Both the position numbers and the translations under genes were made by a program. The notes beneath the pieces are model-generated. The model made no database searches. It saw nothing but the letters and a program-made list of their open reading frames with translations, and was not told the DNA's origin. This document shows positions 1-8,362 of a stretch of 64,000 nucleotides of DNA, piece by piece. Positions within the stretch are counted from its first letter, which is position 1, and each line of letters opens with the position of its first letter. The stretch covers positions 2,790,001 to 2,854,000 of the forward strand of contig CAVWKG010000016.1 in NCBI GenBank assembly GCA_963755375.1, written 5' to 3'. This stretch comes from Bog-473 sp963755375 (lineage in GTDB: Bacteria > Actinomycetota > Acidimicrobiia > Acidimicrobiales > RAAP-2).

Positions 1-2
1 CC

Positions 3-2453
3 CATGGGGGCGAGCTTGCCCGCCTGGTGCCCGCCCTCCAACAGCGACTGGGGGATCTCCCCGCACCCCAGAGCACCGACCCCGACACCGAGCGCTACCT
101 CCTCTATGCCGCGGCGGTGGGCCTCCTCGAGCTGGCAAGCGACCAGACTCCCGTGCTCCTCATGCTCGACGACCTGCACTGGGTCGACAAGCCGAGCCTC
201 CAGCTGCTGCGCCACGTCGTGGCCAATACCTCGGCCGCGCGTCTGCTCATCCTCGGCACCTACCGCGACGCCGAGCTCTCGACTTCGCATCCACTCACCG
301 AAGCCCTGGGCGGCCTGCTTCGAGAGCCCGGCGTCTCGTCACTGCATCTGAAGGGACTCGAAGACACCGGGGTCCTCGCCTTCATGGAGGCGGCCGCCGG
401 GCACGGGCTCGACGACGCCGGGGTGGGGCTGGCCCACCAGGTCTACCGGGAGACCGACGGGAACCCGTTCTTCGTGGCCGAGATGCTGCGCAACCTGTCC
501 GAGTCGGGAACGATCTACCAGGACGACACCGGGCGCTGGACAGCCGACGACACAGAGGGCCAGTTGGCTCTTCCCCACAGTGTGCGGGCGGTCATCGGGT
601 CCCGCCTGGCGCGCCTCGGGGACGACGCCACCAAGGTGCTCTCGACGGCGTCGGTAATCGGTCGGGACTTCAACCTCGACCTGCTGGCGGCGGTGACCGG
701 CTCGGACGAGGACGAGCTCATCGACCTCCTCGACCAGGCCCACCACGCCGCCCTGGTGGCTGAAGTCCCGGGGACTCCAGGGCGCTACAGCTTCGCTCAC
801 GCCCTCGTCCAGCACACCCTCTATGAGGACCTCGGTGGGACCAGGCGCACCCGACTGCACAAGGCCGTGGGCGAGGCCATCGAGCACCTCTACGGGGAAC
901 CCAGCGACGAGCGTCTGGGCGAACTGGCCCGCCACTTCCTGCTGGCCACCAGGCCCACCGATGCGGACAAGGCGATGTCCTACGCCCGGCGGGCCGGGGA
1001 TGCGGCTCTGGTGGCTCTCGCTCCCGACGACGCCGTGCGCTACTTCGGCCAAGCCCTCGGGCTGGCGGGACAGGGAGTCAGTGTCGACCCGGCCGGTCGC
1101 ATCGACCTGTTGCTCGGCCTCGGCGCTGCCCAGCGTCAGGCTGGCATCGCCTCTTTCCGCGAGACCCTCCTCGAGGCGGCTCGAGAGGCGCGGGAGCTCG
1201 GCGACACCGATCGTCTGGTGGCGGCGGCACTGGCCAACAGCCGCGGGTTCTTCAGTGCCATGGGGCAGGTCGACGCCGAGAAAGTCGAGGTGCTCGAAGC
1301 GGCGCTCGACGCTCTGCCCGACACCGACAGCCCGGAGCGGGCGCGTCTTCTCGCCACGTTGTGCACGGAGATCATCTACGACAGCCCGCTCGAACGCCGC
1401 CTCGTCCTGGCCGACGAGGCCAAAGCGATCGCTCGCCGCTTGGGGGATCGGGCCATATTCGTCGATGTCGTGCACCTGTGCGCCACGGCCCTCGCCGCCC
1501 CTTCGACGCTCGCCACTGAACTGGCGGACTTCGCGGAGGCATTCGCCACGGCCAGGGACCTGGACGACACCGTGAGCACGCTCTTTTCCGGCAACCTCGG
1601 TTTCTACCTTGCCGTTCGCGCCGGCCAGTTCGAGCTTGCCAGGGAGCGTCTGGCGATTCAGCGAGAAATGGCGGAGAAGCTCGGGCAGCCTTTGTACCTG
1701 TGGATGATCAGCTACACCGACGCATCGCTCGCTTTGCTGCACGGCGACACCGAAGAGGCCGAACAGCTCGCCGCCGCGGCGCTCGAGGTGGGCACGGCAG
1801 GCGGTCAGCCCGACGCTTTTGCGCTCTACGGCGTGCAGCTCATGCAAATCCGGTACGAACAGGGCCGGATGGGAGAGCTCGTCTCGCTCATCGCCAACAC
1901 CGCCGAGCAGAATCCATCGATGCCCGCCTTCAGGGCAGCTCTGGCGGCGGCGCACCTCGATGCTGACGACGAAGCGGCGGCCCGGGACCTGGTGGACGAG
2001 GGTGCGGCCGATTCGTTCTCCATGCCGGAAGACTCCGCGTGGTTCGACGGGATCTTCTGTTACGCGAGGGTTGTGATCGAGCTGCAGCTCCGTGCCCATG
2101 GCGAGCGGTTGATCGAACTGCTTGTTCCGTTCCGGGACCAGGTGCCGCACAATGGCCTCATCCCCCAGCCACCGGTGGCGACGTACCTGGGCGGTCTCGC
2201 CACCGTGGCTTGCCGTTACGAGGAGGCCGAGTCGTATTTCGAGCAGGCAGCCGAGCTCAATGCCCGTGGCGAAATGCGGTTCGCCGAGGCCGAAACGAAC
2301 AGGCTGTGGGGTCGAATGCTTTGTGCCCGCAACGGGCCGGGCGACAACGACCGGGCCCGCATCCGTCTCGAGCAGGCGCGGGAGAGCGCCGCCGCTCTCG
2401 GCTACGCCATGGTGCAGGGTCGGGCAAGCGCCGAGTTGTCGAAACTGTCCTGA
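3..2453 (+). CDS. AAA-ATPase/TPR transcriptional regulator or cyclase-associated ATPase (5' partial)
   Basis: The reading frame is open to the first base of the window, so the N terminus and the Walker A motif lie outside it. What remains starts in the ATPase core. A Walker B-like LLMLDDLHWVD lies near residue 50. The sensor region reads YRETDGNPFFVAEML, and a winged-helix-like segment (GRDFNLDLL to FAHALVQHTLYEDL) follows. About 500 residues of alanine-rich TPR-like helices then run to the stop. This is the layout of the large AAA_16 ATPases found in SARP/LuxR regulators and in class III cyclases. No LuxR helix-turn-helix is present at the C terminus, so the effector domain (SARP or cyclase) is probably N-terminal and missing here. 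A GTG at 27 is an internal codon, not the start. The product is probably a cytosolic signalling protein; its ligand cannot be deduced. Confidence 0.85.
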   Translation, partial: HGGELARLVPALQQRLGDLPAPQSTDPDTERYLLYAAAVGLLELASDQTPVLLMLDDLHWVDKPSLQLLRHVVANTSAARLLILGTYRDAELSTSHPLTEALGGLLREPGVSSLHLKGLEDTGVLAFMEAAAGHGLDDAGVGLAHQVYRETDGNPFFVAEMLRNLSESGTIYQDDTGRWTADDTEGQLALPHSVRAVIGSRLARLGDDATKVLSTASVIGRDFNLDLLAAVTGSDEDELIDLLDQAHHAALVAEVPGTPGRYSFAHALVQHTLYEDLGGTRRTRLHKAVGEAIEHLYGEPSDERLGELARHFLLATRPTDADKAMSYARRAGDAALVALAPDDAVRYFGQALGLAGQGVSVDPAGRIDLLLGLGAAQRQAGIASFRETLLEAAREARELGDTDRLVAAALANSRGFFSAMGQVDAEKVEVLEAALDALPDTDSPERARLLATLCTEIIYDSPLERRLVLADEAKAIARRLGDRAIFVDVVHLCATALAAPSTLATELADFAEAFATARDLDDTVSTLFSGNLGFYLAVRAGQFELARERLAIQREMAEKLGQPLYLWMISYTDASLALLHGDTEEAEQLAAAALEVGTAGGQPDAFALYGVQLMQIRYEQGRMGELVSLIANTAEQNPSMPAFRAALAAAHLDADDEAAARDLVDEGAADSFSMPEDSAWFDGIFCYARVVIELQLRAHGERLIELLVPFRDQVPHNGLIPQPPVATYLGGLATVACRYEEAESYFEQAAELNARGEMRFAEAETNRLWGRMLCARNGPGDNDRARIRLEQARESAAALGYAMVQGRASAELSKLS

Positions 2454-2822
2454 CGCCCGACCGATATTCGCGAGGATTGGCGAAGGTTCTGCGCGGATTG
2501 GACCGACCGGAACTGCCGGATACCGGGCGGTCCGCAGCCATGAATTTCCCTGTCCCCAAGGTCCGATACGTGGGCAGGGGTCGTGCGCCATTCGGGCCGT
2601 TCCAGGCGAGGTCAACCGTTGCAAGCACCTGGTCCCTCGTGACGACTCTTGGTGGTCCGGACATCCAGCCATCGACTTTCAGATCGCGACTGAGGACACG
2701 CCATTCATCGACAACGTTCGACCCGACTTTGCAGGTCGGATCCACGGCAGCACTACGCACGAGGGTGGCACGAGAAACAACGGACCCTCAACTCGACGGC
2801 GCAGACTGCCGATAAGACGAAG

Positions 2823-2854
2823 CGACCCCGGCCCGATTGTGCGGGCCGGGGTCG
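2823..2854. terminator. Strong GC stem-loop
   Basis: A perfect 13-bp inverted repeat (CGACCCCGGCCCG) encloses a 6-nt loop about 370 bp downstream of the AAA/TPR gene. There is no T-tract, as is usual for high-GC actinobacterial terminators. Bases 2454-2822 between the gene and this hairpin hold no convincing gene. Confidence 0.5.
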
Positions 2855-3000
2855 TCTCGCTGCGTGCAGCACGTACGGCGGGCGTGGCGGGACGCCCTGC
2901 CCCGGGTGTCGTTTGGGGGACTCCCGGCGTGCCGCTAAAAGTCTGGCCGTCCTGGACGCGTGGCGCAACTGCTGCCCAAAACCTCCGTCACCAGCCGCGA

Positions 3001-3026
3001 AGCGACCCCGCCGAAGCGGGGCCGCT
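3001..3026 (-). terminator. Stem-loop with UUCG tetraloop after the small membrane gene
   Basis: Read on the minus strand this is an 11-bp stem (AGCGGCCCCGC / GCGGGGTCGCT, one G-T wobble) closed by TTCG. It sits 33 bp past the stop of the small membrane protein gene that ends at 3059, so it is its likely terminator. Confidence 0.5.
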
Positions 3027-3058
3027 CGGGACCTCAAGGCCCTTTTAACTACACACGA

Positions 3059-3223
3059 CTACCACCTATAGAAGCGATGGCTCCCGGCACCTTCGCCCCG
3101 GCCGAGGGCAAACCCCACGATCCAAACGACGAGAAAAATGGCAGCAGCAATCCACAAAAGATGCACGGCGAACCCTGCGCCGAAAAGGATCAAGACCAGA
3201 AGCAACGCGAGTACTAACACCAT
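3059..3223 (-). CDS. Small hydrophobic membrane protein, Lmo0937/DUF5670-like
   Basis: This 54-residue protein is almost entirely two hydrophobic helices: a Leu/Val-rich N-terminal segment and LLWIAAAIFLVVWIVGF. A Gly-rich linker and the aromatic-basic tail HRFYRW follow. This matches the short Lmo0937-type membrane proteins found as stress-associated genes across Actinobacteria and Firmicutes. The start was chosen at the internal ATG (3223) because GGGAGGA precedes it at about 7 nt; the longer frame has no such site. Function is unknown. A hairpin at 3001-3026 follows the gene. Confidence 0.7.
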   Translation of the reverse strand: MVLVLALLLVLILFGAGFAVHLLWIAAAIFLVVWIVGFALGRGEGAGSHRFYRW

Positions 3224-3289
3224 CGAAATATCCTCCCAATAGGTCACTGAAAAGAATCCCGGATGGTCCGGGATCTGTGTTGCCCCGAA

Positions 3290-3543
3290 CTAGTAAGTCG
3301 AATCGACCCGCCGCACAACATTCCCCTGTCCATCGTCGACAACGGTACGACTACGGCGAGTGTTCGCCGCCACCATGACAATGATTGACAACAGAGCACC
3401 GACAACACCGACGACCATCAAATCCAGCCGACCTTGTTCACGTTGAAGCCGTGTTGGTAGGGGGACGCTGTTACTGCCCAATCAAGAATCGCCCCCACTG
3501 CGAACACGATGACGCTTACTACCAGCCCTCCTGCTCCAATCAT
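3290..3543 (-). pseudogene. Small two-helix membrane protein (DUF6458-like), frameshifted
   Basis: An ATG at 3543 has an excellent AGGAGG site 6 nt upstream and opens a frame beginning MIGAGGLVVSVIVFAVGAIL, then FNVNKVGWI and a stop. The adjacent frame continues exactly where the family should, with LMVVGVVGALLSIIVMVAAN and a basic, polar tail ending at 3290. Adding one T to the TTT run (AAA at 3420-3422 on the plus strand) restores a single 84-residue protein with two membrane helices and an intracellular RRSRTVVDD tail. The assignment to the DUF6458 type is from recall of its layout. The gene is either a young pseudogene or a homopolymer sequencing error. Confidence 0.65.
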
Positions 3544-3654
3544 TTGGAACCTCCTATGTGGATGCAATCCGTGTACCCCTGACAGATTGCGCTAAACGCA
3601 CTTGAGACCGGGCTGGCGAGAACATGCGGATTGTTTGTGGGAAGACGTCAGGTG

Positions 3655-3960
3655 TTACGACGCGAAGCAGCCGCCCAGAAAGGGCAGCCACAACGCTCAA
3701 CCCGCGGAGCGGTACTCCTCCGCTCACGCGCACCCCTACCTGACTGTGTGGGTGGATCTGATGCATGCCCCAAACGACGGGGTGTCATGCCTTCGCTATT
3801 GCGCTGACGACGAGAAGCGGCCACGGATGGAGGTGGAAGTGGCCACAACGCCCCTGGATCGCGCGCCGCTAGCATCGCCCGACGCGGAGCGAGACTCCCC
3901 AGTCACCAGAGGGAGCCGCTCACGCGCACCCCACGTGACTGACGTAGGCGCACCAGATAC
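3655..3960. repeat. Imperfect direct duplication, non-coding
   Basis: Two related blocks, roughly 3655-3775 and 3808-3965, share ordered landmarks. These are a GACGMGAAGCRGCC start, CCACAACGC, then CCGCTCACGCGCACCCC, CTGACTG or GTGACTGAC, and GCATGCCC or ACATGCCC. The spacing is longer in the second block. No credible protein spans either block, so 3544-4090 looks intergenic apart from this duplication and the palindromes next to it. Confidence 0.4.
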
Positions 3961-3961
3961 A

Positions 3962-4006
3962 TGCCCAATGGGCACGGCCTCGAAATCACCCGATCGGGTG
4001 ATTTCG
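3962..4006. promoter_or_regulatory. Two palindromes: TGCCCAATGGGCA and a 26-bp perfect palindrome
   Basis: Bases 3962-3974 form TGCCCA-A-TGGGCA. Bases 3981-4006 form a perfect 26-bp palindrome with half-site CGAAATCACCCGA. The second lies 85 bp downstream of the stop of the minus-strand gene 4091-4459. It could end that transcript as a hairpin or bind a dimeric protein. It has no loop bases, which favours a DNA-binding site. Confidence 0.4.
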
Positions 4007-4090
4007 CGCGAGGTTCGATGGCTGACGCGAAGCGGCACCCACAGCGCAGCCAGGGTGAAACGCTCGGAAAGCTCAGCCCGTCGCTTTATC

Positions 4091-4459
4091 TTATTCGCTG
4101 CGAGCGACAATGCGGCAGGGAAGCTCAATCTTTTCGTTCAAGTGGTAGCTCGCACAGACGCGGTGGTATCCGTCCGCTACCCACAACGGCGAACCTTGGA
4201 TGAGCAGGACGGGTGAGAGCTTCTTGCCAAACTTAACTTTCTCGAGATCGGCGGCCACCTCGGAATCCTCGGGTGCCAGCAAGGGCAACCCGGAAGCTCG
4301 CAAGATGTCCTTGGCAGCAAAGTGAGTCAGACCCTCTTGTTTGCGTAGGGCTTTCACGAGTTTTGCCGCCGTATCCACTCCGACCAACAGCGACAGGTAG
4401 GACTGAGCCGCCGGATAGTCCTCCGCTTCAGGTTCGTCTTTCCAAGTTTCAGCTTCCAT
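4091..4459 (-). CDS. Conserved actinobacterial protein, ParB-like nuclease-fold candidate
   Basis: This 122-residue protein has the ordered motifs EDYPAAQSYLSLL, FAAKDILRASGLPLL, KLSPVLLI, WVADGYHRVCASYHL and LPCRIV. I recognise this pattern from uncharacterised actinobacterial proteins. The segment ADGYHRV followed by a short strand resembles the GxHR-type box of ParB/Srx-like folds, which is only an inference. The ATG at 4459 was preferred over a TTG at 4486. A TAGGCT hexamer 8 bases upstream of that ATG could be a -10 element of a leaderless message. Function is not known. Confidence 0.65.
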   Translation of the reverse strand: MEAETWKDEPEAEDYPAAQSYLSLLVGVDTAAKLVKALRKQEGLTHFAAKDILRASGLPLLAPEDSEVAADLEKVKFGKKLSPVLLIQGSPLWVADGYHRVCASYHLNEKIELPCRIVARSE

Positions 4460-5144
4460 GCTGGTCGAGCCTAACGATTGTGACAACGCCGAGCCGAGGG
4501 ACGTCGGACAAACTGTGCGCGACCGTTACGCCAACCGGGCAGACCAAGAAAGCCGGGGCTGATTCGCTTGCAGGGGCCTCGCTCGCCCCTTGCGTAGTGT
4601 TTGCGCTCCCGCTGCCGTCGAAGCTCAACCAGCTGCCGTCGCCTAAGAAGTGTGCAAAGGCGACGGGGCGGACCGCTCAGGACTAACTCGGAGCCTTTGG
4701 CCGGCCGAACGCCCTCAGCCCGTAAGGCCCACGCGTTGCTCGGGACAGGCCCACGCTCGGAACCACGGGCTACCTTTCGGCATGAACCATCGCTCGGTCC
4801 ACGAGGGCCTCTCGGGGCAGTGGTTGGCCTGGAGGTTCCGGTCGTAGATCATCTGCCAACACCGCACCGGCTGGGCGGTGAATCCCGGGCAGCGGTCGCC
4901 GGGGCCGGCATCGGGCTCACCGGGCGAGGGTAGCCCGGGGGAGTGCCGCCGGGGCCGGCCCTCGGCCCGGTTCCACCCCGGCGTCGGATCGCAGGGTTGA
5001 ACCGTTACACCTCATCCCCTTGAACCGAGTGCGTGCACGGTTCCTTGTGTGGTGGCAGGGATGGTGGAGTCATCCCCGAGCACTGTGAGGGCGCTAGTCC
5101 CGTGCTGATACAACACAGGACTCGGACATCGTCCATGACAAAGT
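4460..5144. other. Intergenic stretch without a supported gene
   Basis: All six frames give only low-complexity or compositionally implausible peptides. A 21-codon frame at 4782 (starting MNHRSVHEGLSG) has a TACCTT hexamer 5 nt before its ATG, but it is too short to call. The rest is G/C-rich with simple CCGGGG repeats near 4890-4980. Confidence 0.5.
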
Positions 5145-5375
5145 TCAGCCCGGCTGGGGATTGACCGATACCAGCTCGATGTCCAGATCCCGGAGCCTTT
5201 CGAGAGCGCCATGCAAGGCCGCCTGATCAGGTACCCATCCGACTAGGTGTGTCTCGCCATGGTCGCACCGGCTGACCTCGAATCCGTCAATGACCGCGAT
5301 CAGGGTCGGACTCAGTCGTCCTTTCACGACGAACTCGAAACTCTCGGAGGTATTCAAGGTCGAGCCCGAGGACAC
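5145..5375 (-). CDS. Small conserved hypothetical protein
   Basis: The conserved part reads FEFVVKGRLSPTLIAVIDGF, then HGETHLVGWVPDQAALHGAL and LRDLDIELVSVNP. This is an alternating strand-helix pattern of a small ferredoxin-like (ACT-like) fold. I have seen similar short actinobacterial proteins annotated only as hypothetical. The start is uncertain: a GTG at 5375 gives 76 residues, and the frame stays open upstream but with non-protein-like sequence. It stands alone and faces away from the PAP2 gene. Confidence 0.5.
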   Translation of the reverse strand: MSSGSTLNTSESFEFVVKGRLSPTLIAVIDGFEVSRCDHGETHLVGWVPDQAALHGALERLRDLDIELVSVNPQPG

Positions 5376-5614
5376 ACCCCCACGATCCTGGAGCGATCGT
5401 CTCGCAAAGTCGTCATCCAAGGAGGATGACTCGTGTGCGGGGGCAATCGGAGCGTGGGTGCCTGTGGGGCGGGGCCGGCGGTGCCCACGGCGCTCTTCAC
5501 GCTCCCGGCGAATTGGGCCAAGACCAGGCCAGGTCAATATTGCGCAACCGGGGGCAATCCCCTACTGGAGCAGGAGACTCGGGTTCCTGGTCGAGACGGC
5601 TGCGCGGATCTGTC

Positions 5615-6334
5615 ATGAGCCGATCGGACCAGAGCGACGTCCGTTCAGACGCCGGGGCCCGTAGCCTCGCATGCATGGTCGTGTCCACAGCGCCACCGAG
5701 CCGCCTCGTAGCGCGCCGTCGCTTCGGCAATCACCCCGAGGCGTTGATGGAGATGCTCCTGGGGTGCTCCTTGCTCGGTGCGGCGACTCTCGCCGGGTTG
5801 GTATTCGTTCACCGACCGTGGCCCAACCGGGTGGACGCCATCGGGTTCCGGCTCCTGCCCGCAGACCTGCCCTCTAGATGGGCCGCCGGCCTGGCTCACC
5901 TCGGTTCCTTGACGGTCTTGATCGCCGGGACGGCCGTGCTCTGTGTCGTGGCGGCTATGTCCAGGAACTGGATGCGAGCATTGTCCTGCCTCATCGCTCC
6001 GATAGCGGCGGTGCTGATCGTGCAGACTGTGGCCAAGCCGCTCATCGGCCGCCATTTCGAGGGCACTTCCCTGTCGTACCCGTCGGGAACAGTCACCGCT
6101 GTGGCTGCGCTCGCTGCCGCGGCATTCCTCGTCGCGCCTCGGTTCGCCAAACCTCTGATGGCGGTGGCGGGTGGAGTGGTCGTCGTGGCTGTGTGCGCTG
6201 CGGTGGTGGTGCTGCGTTGGCACTACCCGACGGACGCTCTCGGCGGTGTGTGCGTCGGAGCGGGCGCTGTGTTTGCAGTCGATGGTCTTCTGTTGTCAAT
6301 CCGCAAGCAGCAGCCGGTCCGCCTGGGCAGCTGA
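5615..6334 (+). CDS. PAP2-superfamily membrane phosphatase
   Basis: This is an integral membrane protein with at least five hydrophobic helices. It carries degenerate PAP2 signatures in order: a KPLIGRHF block (K-x6-RP-like) near residue 140, SYPSGTVTAV near 155 (the usual PSGH is PSGT) and LRWHYPTDALGG near 202, which contains the catalytic His and Asp. PAP2 enzymes dephosphorylate lipid phosphates such as undecaprenyl diphosphate or phosphatidate at the outer membrane leaflet. The PSGH-to-PSGT change removes one of the two canonical histidines, so activity is uncertain. An ATG at 5615 was chosen, but the frame is open upstream, so the N terminus could differ. Confidence 0.75.
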   Translation: MSRSDQSDVRSDAGARSLACMVVSTAPPSRLVARRRFGNHPEALMEMLLGCSLLGAATLAGLVFVHRPWPNRVDAIGFRLLPADLPSRWAAGLAHLGSLTVLIAGTAVLCVVAAMSRNWMRALSCLIAPIAAVLIVQTVAKPLIGRHFEGTSLSYPSGTVTAVAALAAAAFLVAPRFAKPLMAVAGGVVVVAVCAAVVVLRWHYPTDALGGVCVGAGAVFAVDGLLLSIRKQQPVRLGS

Positions 6335-6491
6335 CTCCACGGGCCGTCGCAGCTTCATGTGCCCGAAGCGTCGCTGTAGATCTCGGCGGGCCCATGATGC
6401 CGGAGATCACCGACTCGTCCGAGGCTCCGCGCCGTCAGCCTTACGAAGATGTGTCCCAATAATCCGGTTGACAAACCGCTGGAGACCTGCG

Positions 6492-7079
6492 GTGCGAGCC
6501 CTCCGTAACCCGAACGTCTGTCAGTACTGCTTCGACCGTTTGCCGACCGGAGGCATCGAGATCGACATCGGAGTTGTGTTCGCTGACGTGCGAGCTTTGA
6601 GAATTCTGGCTGAGCTGTCGGACGCCACTACGTTCGCCGAGCGTCTGAACGAGTTCTATCGCACAGCAACGAAGGCGCTGATTCACAATGAAGGCATCGT
6701 GGACAAGCTGATTGGCGACGAAGTCATGGGTCTCTTCATCCAGGGCATCGCTGGGCCTGAATACCGGCGCAAGGCAGCGATTGCCGCTCTCGAACTGGCC
6801 TCAGAAATCGCCGAACCACCCCTCGGTGTCGCTGCCTATGCTGGTGTCGCCTTCGTCGGCAAGGTGGGATCGGGGAGCGTATTGGACTTCACTGCGCCGG
6901 CTGGTGCCGTCAATGTTGGTGCTCGCCTTCAGGCGCACGTATCGCCAGGCGAGGTTGTGCTTGCGGCGACGCTTCATTCGCTCATTGAGTCGGAGTACCC
7001 AGATGGCCACCCAGATCGGGTAGCCATACGTGGGCCGGACCAGCAGGTTGACGTTGTGCTCTTGACCTCGCCCGCGTGA
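6492..7079 (+). CDS. Stand-alone class III nucleotidyl cyclase domain
   Basis: This 195-residue protein is little more than a class III adenylate/guanylate cyclase catalytic domain. Visible motifs are VFADVRALR near residue 30 (first metal Asp), DKLIGDEVMGLF near 75 (substrate Lys and second metal Asp), DFTAPAGAVNVGARL near 140 (transition-state Asn and Arg) and SPGEV. An N-terminal NPNVCQYC segment resembles the short Cys-containing leader of related actinobacterial cyclases. GTG at 6492 was chosen because GGAGA precedes it at about 6 nt. The enzyme would make cAMP or cGMP as a homodimer in the cytosol. No sensor domain is attached, so its input must come from elsewhere. Confidence 0.8.
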   Translation: MRALRNPNVCQYCFDRLPTGGIEIDIGVVFADVRALRILAELSDATTFAERLNEFYRTATKALIHNEGIVDKLIGDEVMGLFIQGIAGPEYRRKAAIAALELASEIAEPPLGVAAYAGVAFVGKVGSGSVLDFTAPAGAVNVGARLQAHVSPGEVVLAATLHSLIESEYPDGHPDRVAIRGPDQQVDVVLLTSPA

Positions 7080-7339
7080 TCCACGACCTTCGTTCGACCG
7101 CACGGTAGTGCCAGCTACCGCTCGGGTACGGGTACCCAAGTCGTGCCGAAGTGTCCCACTGCCGGTGCGTTCGGGTACAGGATGTCGACCTCAGGCGAGG
7201 GCCTTGATGAGCCGTCCGTTCCGATGACCGGCCCCCACTGGGGGTCGTTGTAGGCAGGTCACATCCGTCAATCACAACCACGGGGACTGAACCGATGCCC
7301 GTGTGGCGTGACCGCACCACTACTCAAAGGAGGCCCGAG

Positions 7340-7630
7340 ATGGCGGTCGTCGTACAGCAGAAGTTCACCGGTGCCACTCTCAATCAATACGACGAGGCCG
7401 CTGGCAAACTGCGAATAACTGCCCGGGGCCCACACACAAAGCCCGGCCTCTTGTTCCACTATGTCGTCGCGACCGATGAGGGGGTCGAGATCACCGATAT
7501 TTGGACAACTCGCGAGGGATTCGAGACCTTCGCCCAAGAAGAGATCGCCCCGGTCACCCAGGAAGTGGGCATCTCGCCGCCCACCAGCGTCGAGTTCATC
7601 GATGTTCACAACTACAACACCGCTGGGTAA
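7340..7630 (+). CDS. Dimeric alpha-beta barrel (ABM-like) small protein
   Basis: This 96-residue protein begins MAVVVQQKFTGATLNQYDEA, a typical first strand and helix of the dimeric ferredoxin-like barrel. GLLFHYVVATDEGVEITDIW, a helix (REGFETFAQEEI) and VEFIDVHNY follow. Antibiotic-biosynthesis-monooxygenase-like proteins share this layout, but no catalytic residue can be assigned. The start is well supported by AAAGGAGG 7 nt upstream of the ATG. Bases 7080-7339 upstream hold no gene. It is probably a single-gene unit. Confidence 0.7.
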   Translation: MAVVVQQKFTGATLNQYDEAAGKLRITARGPHTKPGLLFHYVVATDEGVEITDIWTTREGFETFAQEEIAPVTQEVGISPPTSVEFIDVHNYNTAG

Positions 7631-7848
7631 TACCTGACGGCGTGCGGGCGACTGATCGCGACGTAAGCATCCCGTCCTAGATGGTCCGGACACTGCCTCT
7701 CAGAACCATTGGCGTATGGGGGAGGGCGAAGCATCCGGGACCTATCGTTCCTGGGATGAGAGATACCAGGGTCGTGACTTCCCCGTCAGACGATGCTCGT
7801 TGGCCCGCCCGGCATGGCGAGCTGTCCGGAAGACCACTCCGCTAAGCC

Positions 7849-8284
7849 ATGCCTGCACTACCACCGGAACTTCGCGAGTTGATCGAGTCTGGCCCCATGG
7901 CCCACCTGAGCACCATCAACGCCGACGGGAGCCCCCAGGTAACCATTATTTGGATAGGGCTCGACGGTGGCGATCTGGTGAGCACCCACATGCGGGACAA
8001 CGTCAAACTGAGAAATATCAGACGCGACCCTCGCGTGGCGCTCTCGTTCGACCTACCGCGAGAACCCGGCGTCTGGATCAACACTTATGCAGTCGTTTAT
8101 GCACGGGCGACGGTAGAGCCCAGCTCTCGCGTCTGGGACCTGATGACCAAACATGCGAAGGTCTACGTCTCCCCCGATTCTGAAGTCCCCGTTTCCGAGG
8201 GGTCGGAGCCTGGCTTCATCGTCCGGTACTCGATCACGCGGAATTGGTGGCATCGGCCCATGGGCGACAAGCCCTGCGCCCTGA
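7849..8284 (+). pseudogene. PPOX/F420 split-barrel oxidoreductase, 3' frameshift
   Basis: The protein starts with ESGPMAHLSTINADGSPQVT, then THMRDNVKLRNIRRDPRVALSF, the signature of the Rv1155-like pyridoxamine-phosphate-oxidase-fold family that binds F420 or FMN. In the current frame it runs through an atypical tail to 8355. Removing one A at the GGAATTGG near 8241 restores the family-like end GIGGIGPWATSPAP with a stop at 8282-8284. A single-base insertion therefore replaces the C terminus. The core is complete, so some activity could persist if the lesion is real. Confidence 0.75.
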
Positions 8285-8362
8285 CATATTCAGCCGGTCG
8301 GCAGAGTCCAGGTCCGGTCAATGTACGGGGGCATACACGGAGGGGACTGCCATGATGGGTCC

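Noticed and set aside
339..2672. Very long open frame on the minus strand opposite the AAA/TPR gene
   Set aside because: Composition is Arg/Gly/His-rich with no domain pattern; the plus-strand frame carries a clear ATPase and TPR protein. It is a high-GC shadow.
4782..4848. 21-codon frame starting MNHRSVHEGLSG with a -10-like TACCTT upstream
   Set aside because: Too short and unmatched to any family I know; the promoter-like hexamer alone is not evidence.
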